Shown: piece by piece, positions 50,053 through 59,500 of the stretch | Layout: every line of letters begins with the position of its first letter | Numbering within the stretch: position 1 is the stretch's first letter | Assembly: GCF_020166345.1 (NCBI RefSeq) | Contig: NZ_JAIUJS010000010.1 | Span: forward strand, 26,501-90,500 | Reading direction: 5' to 3' | Origin: Winogradskyella vincentii | GTDB taxonomy: Bacteria > Bacteroidota > Bacteroidia > Flavobacteriales > Flavobacteriaceae | DNA length: 64,000 bases | Made by a program: the position numbers and the translations under genes | The notes under the pieces: generated by a model | Databases searched by the model: none | Told to the model about the DNA's origin: nothing | What the model saw: only the letters and a program-made list of their open reading frames with translations

Positions 50053-50190
50053 AAAGCGAAACTACATAAAAATAAGATACTTTGAAATAGATAATATCCA
50101 AAGTGTAACAACTTATAACACTTTGCGTCATATAGTTACAGATCAATAAAAATCTGTATAGATAAAACAATAGTTAGTTAGTTTGTCATA

Positions 50191-50265
50191 TTGAGTTTGC
50201 CAAATTAAAATTGTTTTTTTTCATATTACTTTTTAAAATGTTAGATGTTATATCGGCAAACTCAA
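50191..50265. repeat. Long-range inverted repeat upstream of yqaE
   Basis: TTGAGTTTGCC at 50191-50201 is the exact reverse complement of GGCAAACTCAA at 50255-50265. The 53 bases between are T- and A-rich and hold no gene. The arms could form a long hairpin or be two binding sites. An imperfect hairpin (CAAAGTGT / ACACTTTG, 50099-50125) lies nearby. The gap from 50053 to 50323 otherwise shows nothing. Confidence 0.5.
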
Positions 50266-50323
50266 TGAGACAATTTTTAACTTTTGTTTTGAAGTTTTAA
50301 TCATCAAATCATCAAACGAGAAT

Positions 50324-50482
50324 ATGAGTATTTGGCGTGTTTTACTCTCCATTATTTGCCCACCTTTAGCAGTCTTTGATAAAGGATGTGGATCAATTTT
50401 TATAGTATTTTTATTATGGCTTTGCGGTTGGGTTCCAGGCGTTATAGCGGCCTTGGTTATTTTGAATAATCCCGATAGATAA
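50324..50482 (+). CDS. YqaE/Pmp3-family small membrane protein
   Basis: A 52-residue protein with two transmembrane segments: [20 protein letters not shown] and [20 protein letters not shown], ending NNPDR. The ICPPLAVF and GWVPGVIAA patterns define the Pmp3/YqaE family, which affects membrane potential and stress tolerance in other organisms. The lipB promoter begins within a few bases of its stop. Confidence 0.88.
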   Translation: MSIWRVLLSIICPPLAVFDKGCGSIFIVFLLWLCGWVPGVIAALVILNNPDR

Positions 50483-50487
50483 TTGCT

Positions 50488-50495
50488 TATCTTTG
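50488..50495 (+). promoter_or_regulatory. -7 element of lipB
   Basis: TATCTTTG is a perfect TAnnTTTG, 46 bases upstream of the lipB ATG. A TTTG at 50461-50464 is a possible -33 element, but the spacing (23 bp) is longer than usual. A perfect inverted repeat follows directly. Confidence 0.5.
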
Positions 50496-50522
50496 CACTC
50501 TTAAAATTCATTTTAAGAAGTG
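50496..50522. promoter_or_regulatory. Operator-like dyad or hairpin in the lipB leader
   Basis: CTTAAAAT and ATTTTAAG (50500-50517) form a perfect 8-2-8 inverted repeat. It is extended on both sides by CACT / AGTG with one bulged base. It spans the predicted lipB transcription start. It could bind a dimeric regulator or fold as RNA in the leader. Confidence 0.5.
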
Positions 50523-50541
50523 GTTATTTTGTTATTTGATA

Positions 50542-51240
50542 ATGAATAAGGATATAAAACTAGAGGATTTAGGTTTAAAAGATTTTAAGGATACTTGGGA
50601 TTATCAAGAAACTCTTTTTAAGGCAATTTTAGATACCAAAATTAAGAATAGAAGAGAAGATGCTGGATTGGCAACTGACAATCATTTTCTCTTTGTTGAG
50701 CATCCACATGTTTATACCTTGGGTAAGAGTGGCGATTTGTCTAATTTACTATTGTCTGAATCTCAATTAACAGAAAAAGGTGCAACCTTTTATAAGATTA
50801 ATAGAGGCGGAGATATAACATATCATGGCCCTGGTCAAATAGTTGGATATCCGATTTTAGACTTAGATAATTTCTTTACAGATATTCATAAATACCTTAG
50901 GTTTTTAGAAGAGATAATAATTCTTACGTTGGCAGAATACGGTTTAAAGACGGAACGAAGTCCTGGTGAAACAGGTGTTTGGTTAGATGTTGGAACACCA
51001 TTTGCACGTAAAATTTGTGCCATGGGAGTTAGAGCTAGCCGATGGGTAACCATGCATGGTTTTGCTCTTAATGTAAATGCGGATTTGGGTTATTTTGATA
51101 ATATAATCCCATGCGGAATAAGAGGGAAAGCTGTTACTTCTCTAAATAATGAATTAAAGTTAAAACATGTTGATGAAGAAGAGGTAAAGGCAAAGATTTT
51201 GAAACATTTTAGTAACCTCTTTGAAGCAAATTTTATTTAG
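50542..51240 (+). CDS. lipB: Octanoyl-[ACP]:protein N-octanoyltransferase
   Basis: A 232-residue LipB starting at ATG 50542 (a TTG two codons earlier is less likely). The signature [18 protein letters not shown], the catalytic region [20 protein letters not shown] and [14 protein letters not shown] are all present. It moves octanoyl groups from ACP to lipoyl domains, which the E2 encoded at 20821 would need. It has its own promoter. Confidence 0.95.
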   Translation: MNKDIKLEDLGLKDFKDTWDYQETLFKAILDTKIKNRREDAGLATDNHFLFVEHPHVYTLGKSGDLSNLLLSESQLTEKGATFYKINRGGDITYHGPGQIVGYPILDLDNFFTDIHKYLRFLEEIIILTLAEYGLKTERSPGETGVWLDVGTPFARKICAMGVRASRWVTMHGFALNVNADLGYFDNIIPCGIRGKAVTSLNNELKLKHVDEEEVKAKILKHFSNLFEANFI

Positions 51241-51292
51241 TGTGTGCAAAAATTAATTTGCCACACTATTGAATGTCTATAAAATCTTGAAG

Positions 51293-51553
51293 CTATACTT
51301 CAAAATCCTTAGTTGGAACTGCATGAAAACCTGTGGTTTTCACTCTTTTCTCTAGATCTTCTACACTGATAAGTTTAGAAACATATACTGTAAACTCTCT
51401 AGGGAATACATCCATGTTAACCTTTACGGATTTAATTCCTTCTAAACCAAGAATTCTATTTTTTATACAATCTAAATCCTTTTTTTCTACAGCATTGGTT
51501 CCAAAAACTCTGCCGTTTGGTCCAGGTATTATATTATCAGATATTAAGCTCAT
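51293..51553 (-). CDS. Small protein with heavy-metal-associated-like fold lacking CxxC
   Basis: An 86-residue protein from ATG 51553 (MSLISDNIIPGPNGRVFGTN). The order strand-helix-strand-strand-helix-strand (DLDCIKNRILGLEGIKSVKV, REFTVYVSK, SVEDLEKRVKTTGFHAVPT) resembles HMA/copper chaperone domains, but the metal-binding CxxC is absent and only one Cys remains. It is probably a ferredoxin-like binding domain without the usual metal role. An upstream Met would add 19 residues. Confidence 0.6.
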   Translation of the reverse strand: MSLISDNIIPGPNGRVFGTNAVEKKDLDCIKNRILGLEGIKSVKVNMDVFPREFTVYVSKLISVEDLEKRVKTTGFHAVPTKDFEV

Positions 51554-51724
51554 AATAATTGATTTAATGGTTAATAATCTAATTTTAGAATAAGTAACAT
51601 TCAGGGACAAAATTGTCTTATGAACTTATTTATCTCCAATTTACAATTCAAATGAAATATATAAATTGATATTGGTCAGTCTTAAGAGAAATTTAAGATA
51701 GAATTTGGTGTAATGTTTAGTTAA

Positions 51725-52774
51725 TTAAGCTTCAGCATTAAAAAACACTTTGTAAAAGTGCATTTTTTTCTCTGCATCATAGCCTCTCTCTAAATATTCA
51801 GCAGAGGCATCAGGTGCATCAACATCTAGTTTTATTTGAATGTTGGTGTCCAATTTAATTTCGGTCTTAATCTTTTGCTTTTGTTTTTTAAGAACCCGTT
51901 CTGAAACATCAAATTGATTTCTGATCAGTACTTTGTTCTCAGCCTCGTAAGCTTTTTTGTAATCTTCAAACAGCTGTATTTGATCCTCTTCATCAAATAC
52001 CTCTTCCTTAAATGCTTCAATATTTACAATTTCATTTTCTTTAAAGAAGTCTACGGTTTTGGCCAAAAAATTACTCTTCTCTTGTCCGCCAAAATTTGGT
52101 TGAATAACCTCCTTTGAAAACTCTCTGCACATTTCAATACAGTTTTTAGTGTGCTGGTTGCTATCGTCTGGATATTTTATGTTTAAAAAGCGCTTTGTCC
52201 AATATTGTGTATCGTAAGTATTGTTGTCTACACTTAACACAATATTACCTTCCATATCTGAGGTGTTTAGTATTAAACATCCTTTATCTACCTTTTTCGA
52301 TTGAATACCTTTTTGTACAAGAATATCGTAATTTCCAGATTCTAAATATGTTTGAAAAAAAGGGACTTTATTTTCTATTTTGAAAACTCCTATCGCATCT
52401 GTAAAATAGTCCTCATATTGGATATTTTCAAAATGACATACTAGTACGTCACCAGTTTTAATTTGTGCAGAATTACTTTGTTCATAGAGATGAGATAAGA
52501 TGTGTTTAGATACCTCAACAAATTCAGTTTCGCCATTGAAAATTTGGTTTGAATAGGTGTTGATTTCATTTAAACCAATATCACTATGGTGATGAAACCT
52601 GAAACTTTCAGAGGCGCTTACAAAGGGTTTTAATAAGTAAGGCAACATCAGTTCATATGTTGCTTCATCAAAGTCTACACACTGATCTGAAAACGCATTT
52701 TTTGTATCATTGAATTTGTTACCAACCTTATGGATAACACAGGCTTTTAAGGAGGCTTTTTGTCTTTTTATCAT
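51725..52774 (-). CDS. Nucleoid-associated protein (NdpA/YejK family)
   Basis: A 349-residue protein of the 37-kDa nucleoid-associated family. LKACVIHKVGNKFNDTKNAF at the N-terminus and LSVDNNTYDTQYWTKRFLNI in the middle are characteristic, followed by HTKNCIEMCREF. Members bind DNA; E. coli YejK also binds topoisomerase IV. The length is normal. The C-terminal part (residues about 290-349) is charged and may include the contact surface. Confidence 0.85.
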   Translation of the reverse strand: MIKRQKASLKACVIHKVGNKFNDTKNAFSDQCVDFDEATYELMLPYLLKPFVSASESFRFHHHSDIGLNEINTYSNQIFNGETEFVEVSKHILSHLYEQSNSAQIKTGDVLVCHFENIQYEDYFTDAIGVFKIENKVPFFQTYLESGNYDILVQKGIQSKKVDKGCLILNTSDMEGNIVLSVDNNTYDTQYWTKRFLNIKYPDDSNQHTKNCIEMCREFSKEVIQPNFGGQEKSNFLAKTVDFFKENEIVNIEAFKEEVFDEEDQIQLFEDYKKAYEAENKVLIRNQFDVSERVLKKQKQKIKTEIKLDTNIQIKLDVDAPDASAEYLERGYDAEKKMHFYKVFFNAEA

Positions 52775-52835
52775 TAGAGATTTTTACATCATTAATTTGA
52801 GGTGCAATACTACAAAAGGTATAGAACATAAAAGT

Positions 52836-52864
52836 GAAAACGCCAAAATAAATTTGGCGTTTTC
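52836..52864. terminator. Rho-independent terminator of the large lipoprotein gene
   Basis: The stem GAAAACGCCAAA / TTTGGCGTTTTC has a five-base loop. It is placed to end minus-strand transcription from the gene at 53005-55365. The rest of the 52775-53004 gap is AT-rich and shows nothing else. Confidence 0.8.
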
Positions 52865-53004
52865 GGACTCGAGGACTTTAGATTTGGTTGCCTTTATATT
52901 CAAATGTTGTATAGACTTTTATTAAATATTATTCTTTATGGCACTTTATATTATAAAATTAGTTATTACCTTTTAGATTTAAAAATGAAGGTGTCTAGTT
53001 GGGC

Positions 53005-55365
53005 TTAATAAAGTTTATAGGTTAGAATTGTTTTACTATCACTTAGAGTGACTAATTCTAAATTTATATCGCTATCTAAATTGGTTAAAATTGCTTCTGA
53101 AGTTCCGTATATAGGAAAATTTGGAATATGTTTTCCTTGGCTATCAAATAAATAGATTTTTTTGGTTTGTAAATCTGTGGAGGTTACATAAATTTTATCG
53201 TTGAGATAGAATATTTCGGGATTGGTATAATCGCCAAAATCTAAATCTACGGTATTAGCTCTAATTTGTAATTTGTTTTCATCTAAAGTAACCAGTGTTT
53301 TGCTAGTAGCATCGATGATATGGTTTTCGGATAGATTTAGTTGTTTAGTTGATTTTTCACCTTTTGTGTTGACTTGTATTAACTGGCCTAATGTGTTAGT
53401 TGTTGTGAACTTATTTTGATGCAAATAAATCTGATTTTCGGAAAATCTAATTTTATCATTCACTATAATACGATCTGCGCCTCTTCTATTGAGAATCTTA
53501 AGTCTTTCACCTGCACCAAAAACAATGAAGTCTTTATTACCAATTCTAAAGTGTTTTGGTTGAGTGATTATTGTACCACTATTGCTCTTGTAATTAAACC
53601 CATTTACATTCTTGGCTCTAGTATTATACATTAATAGATTTTTGTCTTGGGTGACTAATAATCTGTAATCTTTTTTCTTGTCGTAATCAAATACAGATAA
53701 TGGTTGTGTTATGGGATCATTAAATTTTAATGGGAAGGGTCCAACATCTTTACCATTTCTATCTATAACATATACTCTTTTTGAAGTTGCAAAAGCAAGT
53801 TGTAGACGACCATTTTTATAAATATCTATTTGCTCAATTTTACCTAAAATATTGTCTTGCAATTTTTTCTTCCATAAAATGTTTCCAGCACTTGATATAA
53901 GATAAAGGTTGTTGTTTGCATCTTGTATTGCAATATCCTTGGTTCTATTTAGATGGTTAGTTACAACCTGAGGGCCTAGAATAATATCACCCTCAATGCT
54001 AGTATTAAAATTTTCTGCAATTGTGTTAGCACTTCTTTTCCTCTTGAATTTTTGAATAATTCCATTTATATGAGCATAACCGTCTTCATATATATATTGT
54101 ACCGCATTGGCATCATATCCCTCTAAATTTGAATTAAAAATATCGGATAAATTTTCAGAGTTTTTATAAATAAAAATGGAAGAGTCGTCACTTAAGTTTT
54201 CTTGTATGTTTTGAAAAGCTTCAGAATTCGAAAGTGTATTGTTGCTTAAATAATCAGTTATTATTTTTTTTAAAAATTCAACATTGCTAGAGAAAATTAC
54301 AAAATCATCTTTTGCAAAGAAATAGGATGACTCGTCAAAGGTAATAACGGGCTTAAACTGATATTTAAAAAAGTCTGGTTTACCAAAACTATAGATGTCT
54401 ATTTCTCTAAATGATTCTTCAAAGCTTTTATCATCAATTGACTCTATTAATAAATCTGTATCCAATGAATGTAGAACTAAAGCATTGTCAATAAGAGCAA
54501 TTTCATTACTATAAGTTAAAAAAGACTTTAAATTATCAGTACCTATATTGGTTGTATCCTTAGACTTTTTTTTAAGTTTAGAGTAATCATCAAATAGAAT
54601 GCTCTTTAATTCTCTTGTGTCGCTGGGAGCTATTTGTGAAGAATTTATTTTTTGTGGTAGAGTAGACTTAATTCTAGAAAGTATATTGTTTAACGTATCA
54701 GTGTTGGTTACGATACCGTTAAAGGATATGTTACCTGAATTATGATTGATATCAATAACAGCATACTCATCATTCAAAAATTCTGAGAACAACAAATCTG
54801 AATATTTGATATTATCACTTTTAAAGATAACAGATGCCAGCGCAGAATTATCAGTTGTTTCAATTAAATCATAAAATTCCGATGATATATCTGTTGTATT
54901 TAACCTCGAGTCATAATCTATATTATTCGATCCAATAAACACTCCATTAATATGGTTGTAATAAAAGTCCGTTGAATCAATAATTATTTTAGTTACTTCG
55001 GAGTTTTTGATTCCTTCCCGAAGATTACCTGATAAACTATCAGACACAAATAAATCAATTTCACCTTTAGAAAGAATTAGGAATTCCGTCTTGTTAATTG
55101 ATTTTTCTTTAAAAGCTATATATATAGGAGATGTAAAATTAAATTTCCTTATTACGGATTCTACATTTTTTATGTCCTTATTATATAAGGAATAAAGAAT
55201 TAGGTTAGACTCCAAACTAATGCTAAAGTCATTTAAAGCATTAACCTTGATAATAAGGTCAGAAGTTTCTGGGATAAAATGAAATGGTTTTAGGTTTTTA
55301 TCATAATCTTTTTGGCAAGACACTATAAGAAAGCAAACCAAAACATAAAAACAAAAATGTTTCAT
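53005..55365 (-). CDS. Large surface-type lipoprotein of unknown function next to rnhB
   Basis: A 786-residue lipoprotein. The signal peptide ends VSCQKDYDK, and the QKD after the Cys resembles the lipoprotein export signal that places proteins on the flavobacterial cell surface. Residues about 25-420 are mixed alpha/beta. Residues about 440-786 consist of repeated short strands (ILWKKKLQDN, KRVYVIDRNGKDVGPFPL, KNLLMYNTRA) typical of a beta-propeller of the PQQ-like kind. No catalytic motif is seen. A -7 element lies 25 bases upstream, just after rnhB. Confidence 0.72.
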   Translation of the reverse strand: MKHFCFYVLVCFLIVSCQKDYDKNLKPFHFIPETSDLIIKVNALNDFSISLESNLILYSLYNKDIKNVESVIRKFNFTSPIYIAFKEKSINKTEFLILSKGEIDLFVSDSLSGNLREGIKNSEVTKIIIDSTDFYYNHINGVFIGSNNIDYDSRLNTTDISSEFYDLIETTDNSALASVIFKSDNIKYSDLLFSEFLNDEYAVIDINHNSGNISFNGIVTNTDTLNNILSRIKSTLPQKINSSQIAPSDTRELKSILFDDYSKLKKKSKDTTNIGTDNLKSFLTYSNEIALIDNALVLHSLDTDLLIESIDDKSFEESFREIDIYSFGKPDFFKYQFKPVITFDESSYFFAKDDFVIFSSNVEFLKKIITDYLSNNTLSNSEAFQNIQENLSDDSSIFIYKNSENLSDIFNSNLEGYDANAVQYIYEDGYAHINGIIQKFKRKRSANTIAENFNTSIEGDIILGPQVVTNHLNRTKDIAIQDANNNLYLISSAGNILWKKKLQDNILGKIEQIDIYKNGRLQLAFATSKRVYVIDRNGKDVGPFPLKFNDPITQPLSVFDYDKKKDYRLLVTQDKNLLMYNTRAKNVNGFNYKSNSGTIITQPKHFRIGNKDFIVFGAGERLKILNRRGADRIIVNDKIRFSENQIYLHQNKFTTTNTLGQLIQVNTKGEKSTKQLNLSENHIIDATSKTLVTLDENKLQIRANTVDLDFGDYTNPEIFYLNDKIYVTSTDLQTKKIYLFDSQGKHIPNFPIYGTSEAILTNLDSDINLELVTLSDSKTILTYKLY

Positions 55366-55390
55366 TAATGCTGTAGGATTAAATTAATAT

Positions 55391-55398
55391 CAAATATA
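55391..55398 (-). promoter_or_regulatory. -7 element of the large lipoprotein gene
   Basis: The minus strand reads TATATTTG, a perfect TAnnTTTG, in the 38-base gap after rnhB. The lipoprotein start codon is 25 bases downstream. The -33 is unclear. Confidence 0.45.
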
Positions 55399-55403
55399 AG
55401 AAG

Positions 55404-56006
55404 TTATAAATCCAATTGATATTGTTCTGGTAATAATCTGAATGATTTTCGATGGTATTTTGTAGGGCCGTACTTTTTAATGGCGTCTCTATGCTCCTTG
55501 GTTGGGTACCCTTTGTTTCTTTTCCAATTATACATTGGAAATTCTTCATGTAATTGTTCCATGTACAAATCCCTATAAGTTTTTGCAAGAATAGATGCGG
55601 CTGCTATACTTAAATATTTGCCATCGCCTTTAATAATGGTTTTGTGAGGTATGCTTTTGTAAGGTTTAAACTTGTTGCCGTCTACTATTATGTAATTAGG
55701 TTCAATATTTAGATTGGAAATTGATTGGTGCATAGCCTTAATTGAAGCATTAAGTATATTGATTTTATCAATTTCAGCTTCAAAGATGTGTTGAATAGAG
55801 AAATGGGAAGCTTCTGATTCAATAATAGATTTTAATTGATTTCTATTTTTTTCTGAAAGCTGTTTAGAGTCATTTAATAAGGAGTTGTTAAATGATAAAG
55901 GAAGGATAACAGCAGCTGCAGTTACGGGACCTGCCAAACAACCTCTGCCGGCTTCGTCAGTACCGCATTCTAGATCAAAGTTTGAATATTGAATTTTTAA
56001 AGGCAA
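55404..56006 (-). CDS. rnhB: Ribonuclease HII
   Basis: A 200-residue RNase HII. The N-terminal active-site motif is [31 protein letters not shown] and [14 protein letters not shown] carry the other acidic and helix residues. It removes ribonucleotides and RNA primers from DNA. The start codon is TTG at 56006 (an in-frame stop lies a few codons upstream and no ATG is available). The -7 element is 17 bases upstream. Confidence 0.95.
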   Translation of the reverse strand: MPLKIQYSNFDLECGTDEAGRGCLAGPVTAAAVILPLSFNNSLLNDSKQLSEKNRNQLKSIIESEASHFSIQHIFEAEIDKINILNASIKAMHQSISNLNIEPNYIIVDGNKFKPYKSIPHKTIIKGDGKYLSIAAASILAKTYRDLYMEQLHEEFPMYNWKRNKGYPTKEHRDAIKKYGPTKYHRKSFRLLPEQYQLDL

Positions 56007-56022
56007 AATGTTAAAGTTTGAA

Positions 56023-56030
56023 CAAAGTTA
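56023..56030 (-). promoter_or_regulatory. -7 element of rnhB
   Basis: The minus strand reads TAACTTTG, a perfect TAnnTTTG. It supports transcription starting about 10 bases before the TTG start codon. Confidence 0.45.
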
Positions 56031-56093
56031 AAATTTTAACGCAACCCTTTTACACATTATGTATCTTAGTAATAGGTCAAAACCTGTAAACCC

Positions 56094-56116
56094 CGCGGAA
56101 ACTTTTAGAATCCGCG
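56094..56116. other. Inverted repeat upstream of susC
   Basis: CGCGGA and TCCGCG are separated by 11 bases. It is GC-rich in an AT-rich gap of 214 bases, about 70 bases before the susC promoter. A regulator site or weak terminator for upstream plus-strand transcription is possible. Confidence 0.35.
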
Positions 56117-56160
56117 ATTAATTGATTCGTAATTGAGTTAACATTTTTTTGGCAAAAACA

Positions 56161-56192
56161 CTTGTTTATTTAATATTAAATTAAGATGTTTG
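56161..56192 (+). promoter_or_regulatory. Promoter of the susC-susD operon
   Basis: CTTG (56161-56164) is followed after 20 bases by GATGTTTG (56185-56192), seven of eight matches to TAnnTTTG. Transcription would start near 56199, about 20 bases before the susC ATG. Confidence 0.5.
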
Positions 56193-56220
56193 CAACTAGA
56201 CTAACTCAAATAATTGTTTT

Positions 56221-59200
56221 ATGAAATTAAAGTTAACATGGTTATTAACGCTATTCATGGCGTTCGTGATGCAATTTTCTTTTGCACAAGAGAAAACTGT
56301 CACAGGTACAGTTACTACAGCTTCAGATGGTTTACCCCTTCCTGGTGCGACAGTAGTTGTAAAGGGTACAGCGAGAGGTACTCAAACAGATTTTGATGGT
56401 AAATATACTATTCAAGCTCAATCAGGAGATGTATTAGTCATCTCTTATGTTGCTATGGATCCTACTGAAGTTACTGTAGGTGCAAGTAACGTTTATGACG
56501 TAGCTCTTACTGAGAATGCGTTAGAAGAAGTTGTAGTCGTAGGTTATGGTACTACAACGAAAAAAGCCTTTGCAGGTACAGTTACACAGGTTGATTCCGA
56601 AAATATCGAGAATAAAAACTTCGCTAACGTAACACAATCGTTAGCTGGTGAGGCATCAGGTGTTCAGGTAATTAATACAACTGGTCAGCCAGGTACTGTT
56701 TCTACGGTACGTATTCGTGGTTTCGGTTCTATTAGTGGTAACCGTTCGCCACTTTATGTAGTAGATGGTATTCCAATTACTGCCACAGAGACTTTAAATG
56801 CTATTAATCCTACTGATATTAAAAGTACTGTAATATTAAAGGATGCAACAGCTACTGCTATTTATGGTTCTAGAGGATCTAACGGTGTAGTATTAATTAC
56901 TACTAAGAGTGGTTCTTCTGCTGAAAGCTATATCGAGGTAGATGTTAAGTCTGGTGTTAACACTCAGATTATCGATCGTTACGATACAGTAACTAACCAA
57001 GAAGAGAATCTTGAGTTAATATGGGAGGGTCTTAGAAACGGACGTAGAATTAATTTTGGTGAAGATCTTGCTACTGCTAATGCATGGGCAACTGAAAACC
57101 TTATTGGTGACACTGGTATTACTGGTGTGCTTCCTTTACGTTATAACATGTGGAATGCTCCTGGCAACCAATTAATCGATCCAAATACTGGAAAGTTTAC
57201 TGGTGTATCAAGAAAATTCACGCCTGAAAATTTTGAGGATTTAATTATCCGTGACGGTATGCGTTATGAAGCTAACGTAAGATTTGGTGGTGGAGATGAA
57301 AAATCTAGATACTTCGTTTCTGGTGGTTTCTTAGATGATAGAGGTATTGCACGTAACTCTTCTTATAAAAGATATTCGGCACGTGTTAACGTATCTTCTC
57401 AAATCAAGGATTGGTTAAAAGTAGGTACAAACATTTCATACCTTTATGCAGAACAAAGAAACAGTGCTAATTTAGGTGGTTCTTCTGCAATATTTGAATT
57501 TATAGATAAAGTGCCAAGAATATTTGGTGTATTTGCTAGAGATAATAATGGTAACAAAATTCCAGATCCTATATTAGGTGGATTTGTTCCTGATTATGGT
57601 GCAATTACTTTTGGTGGTGCTGTTCCTGGTAGACCGTCTTCTGATGGTGTAAGCCCATACGGAAATATGCTTTTTGACTTTAATGGTTATGACAGAAACG
57701 AGCTTATTGGTAGTGTAAATCTTGATATTAACATTACTAAAGATTTAAAGTTCGAAACTTCATATAGTTACCAGTATAGAGGAAACATCTTTAAGAGCAT
57801 GTCAAACCAATTTTATGGTTTTGGTTCTTCAGCTGGTGGTGAGTTATTCCAAAGTAATCAAACAAACGAGACAAGTAACTTCTTACAGTTATTCCGTTAT
57901 AGAAAAGATTTTGGAAAACACTCAATCGAAGCACTTGCTGCACATGAAAGTAATGAGTTAAGTTTCAAAGTTCAAACTGGTTCTAAGTCTGGTGCTGAGG
58001 TTCCATTTGCTCTTGAGTTAACGCAATACATTGTTAATCAAGATCCTGCTGAAGGTTTCCAAGAAGGAAGAACATTAGAATCTTATTTCGGTCAAGTAAA
58101 TTATGACTTCGACGATAAATACTACTTAACAGGGTCTATCCGTCGTGATGGGTCTTCAGTATTCGCTGATAATAAGTGGGATACATTCTGGTCTGTTGGT
58201 GGTGCATGGATTATGTCTAATGAATCATGGTTAGAAGACAGTGATTTCTTAAGATATTTAAAAATTAAAGGATCATTTGGTTTAGCTGGTGATGAGGCTG
58301 GTGTAGTTTCGGCAACTGGTCAATATTACAATGGTGTTAACCTATTTGACGTTACAAACTTAGACGGTGGTTTTGCTGTATCTTTAGTTGGTAATATTGC
58401 AAATCCTGATATTACTTGGGAAAGAAAGAAACAATTACAAGCTGGTGCTGAATTTACACTTGGAGACATTGTAGATGGTAGTATCGATTGGTATAGAAAT
58501 GATACAGAGAACTTATTTTTCAATAAGCCTGTAAATCCATCTTCTGGTTCAAATGGACTTTTAGTAAATGATGGTGAGTTAAGAAATACAGGTGTAGAAT
58601 TTGATTTAAACTTCCATGTTGTAAACAAGGAAAATGTTTCATTAGATGTTGCCGTTAACGGTGCACACTATAACAATGAATTATTAGCATTACCAGATCA
58701 AACTCCAGACGAATTTATCAACAGAGCAACTACTGCTCTTCAGGTAGGTCGTTCTATTTTTGACTTCTACATGAGAGAGTATGCTGGTGTAGATCCTGCA
58801 GACGGGTTCCCAATGTGGTACGAGTATTTCGATGATTTAAATAACAATGATATTTTAGATCCAGGTGAAGAGATTGAAGCGAATTCATTAGAAGTTCATA
58901 AATTTAGAAACCCTGATTCTGATAATTTCAAGAAAAGAGTCACTAAAGAGTATGATACTGCAACAGAGCTTTGGGCTGATAAGTCAGTTATTCCAGACCT
59001 TCAAGGTGCATTCAGATTACAAGGTAACATCCATAACTTCACTTACGGTGTTCAGTTTACATATCAGTTTGGTGGTTATGCGTATGATAACAATTATAGA
59101 GAATTCTTTGAGCGTGGATTTGCTACTGCTAGTGGTACGTTACACGCAGATATTAGAGATAGATGGCAACAACCAGGTGACATAACTAATGTACCATTAT

Positions 59201-59484
59201 TAGGTAATGGTTCTGTTCCTAACGATGTTGGGCAAAGTGATAGATTTATCATAAGCTCTGACTATATTGCCTTAAACAGTGTTAATATCGGTTATAACTT
59301 ACCAAGTAAGTTTTTGGACAAAACTGGTATTGATAATGTAAACATATTCTTCTCTGGAGATAACTTATTTATCTCTACTGCAAGACAAGGATATAACCCA
59401 ACAGTAAGAGAAGCAGGTTTCACAGCTAGAAATATCTATGCGCCACTTTCTTCTTTCACTCTTGGTTTAAGATTGAAATTTTAA
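56221..59484 (+). CDS. SusC/RagA-family TonB-linked outer membrane protein
   Basis: A 1087-residue outer membrane transporter. After the signal peptide (cleavage near FSFAQ) comes a carboxypeptidase-regulatory-like domain (residues 25-100, VTGTVTTASDGLPLPGATVV). Next are the TonB-box region ALEEVVVVGYGT, the plug (VTQSLAGEASGVQVINTTGQ, SPLYVVDGIPI, ATAIYGSRGSNGVVLITTKS) and a long beta-barrel. The C-terminus ends LGLRLKF. It imports a large ligand with its SusD partner. Genes for sugar or peptide breakdown are absent nearby, so the ligand cannot be inferred. Confidence 0.95.
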   Translation: MKLKLTWLLTLFMAFVMQFSFAQEKTVTGTVTTASDGLPLPGATVVVKGTARGTQTDFDGKYTIQAQSGDVLVISYVAMDPTEVTVGASNVYDVALTENALEEVVVVGYGTTTKKAFAGTVTQVDSENIENKNFANVTQSLAGEASGVQVINTTGQPGTVSTVRIRGFGSISGNRSPLYVVDGIPITATETLNAINPTDIKSTVILKDATATAIYGSRGSNGVVLITTKSGSSAESYIEVDVKSGVNTQIIDRYDTVTNQEENLELIWEGLRNGRRINFGEDLATANAWATENLIGDTGITGVLPLRYNMWNAPGNQLIDPNTGKFTGVSRKFTPENFEDLIIRDGMRYEANVRFGGGDEKSRYFVSGGFLDDRGIARNSSYKRYSARVNVSSQIKDWLKVGTNISYLYAEQRNSANLGGSSAIFEFIDKVPRIFGVFARDNNGNKIPDPILGGFVPDYGAITFGGAVPGRPSSDGVSPYGNMLFDFNGYDRNELIGSVNLDINITKDLKFETSYSYQYRGNIFKSMSNQFYGFGSSAGGELFQSNQTNETSNFLQLFRYRKDFGKHSIEALAAHESNELSFKVQTGSKSGAEVPFALELTQYIVNQDPAEGFQEGRTLESYFGQVNYDFDDKYYLTGSIRRDGSSVFADNKWDTFWSVGGAWIMSNESWLEDSDFLRYLKIKGSFGLAGDEAGVVSATGQYYNGVNLFDVTNLDGGFAVSLVGNIANPDITWERKKQLQAGAEFTLGDIVDGSIDWYRNDTENLFFNKPVNPSSGSNGLLVNDGELRNTGVEFDLNFHVVNKENVSLDVAVNGAHYNNELLALPDQTPDEFINRATTALQVGRSIFDFYMREYAGVDPADGFPMWYEYFDDLNNNDILDPGEEIEANSLEVHKFRNPDSDNFKKRVTKEYDTATELWADKSVIPDLQGAFRLQGNIHNFTYGVQFTYQFGGYAYDNNYREFFERGFATASGTLHADIRDRWQQPGDITNVPLLGNGSVPNDVGQSDRFIISSDYIALNSVNIGYNLPSKFLDKTGIDNVNIFFSGDNLFISTARQGYNPTVREAGFTARNIYAPLSSFTLGLRLKF

Positions 59485-59500
59485 CTTAAAAAAAAGCGAT

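Noticed and set aside
49967..50170. A 67-codon minus-strand frame rich in Tyr, Cys and Phe
   Set aside because: It overlaps the more plausible 45-residue small membrane protein in another frame and looks like translated AT-rich spacer.
50248..50511. An 87-codon minus-strand frame over yqaE
   Set aside because: The plus strand encodes a clear Pmp3/YqaE protein; the antisense product has no recognisable feature.
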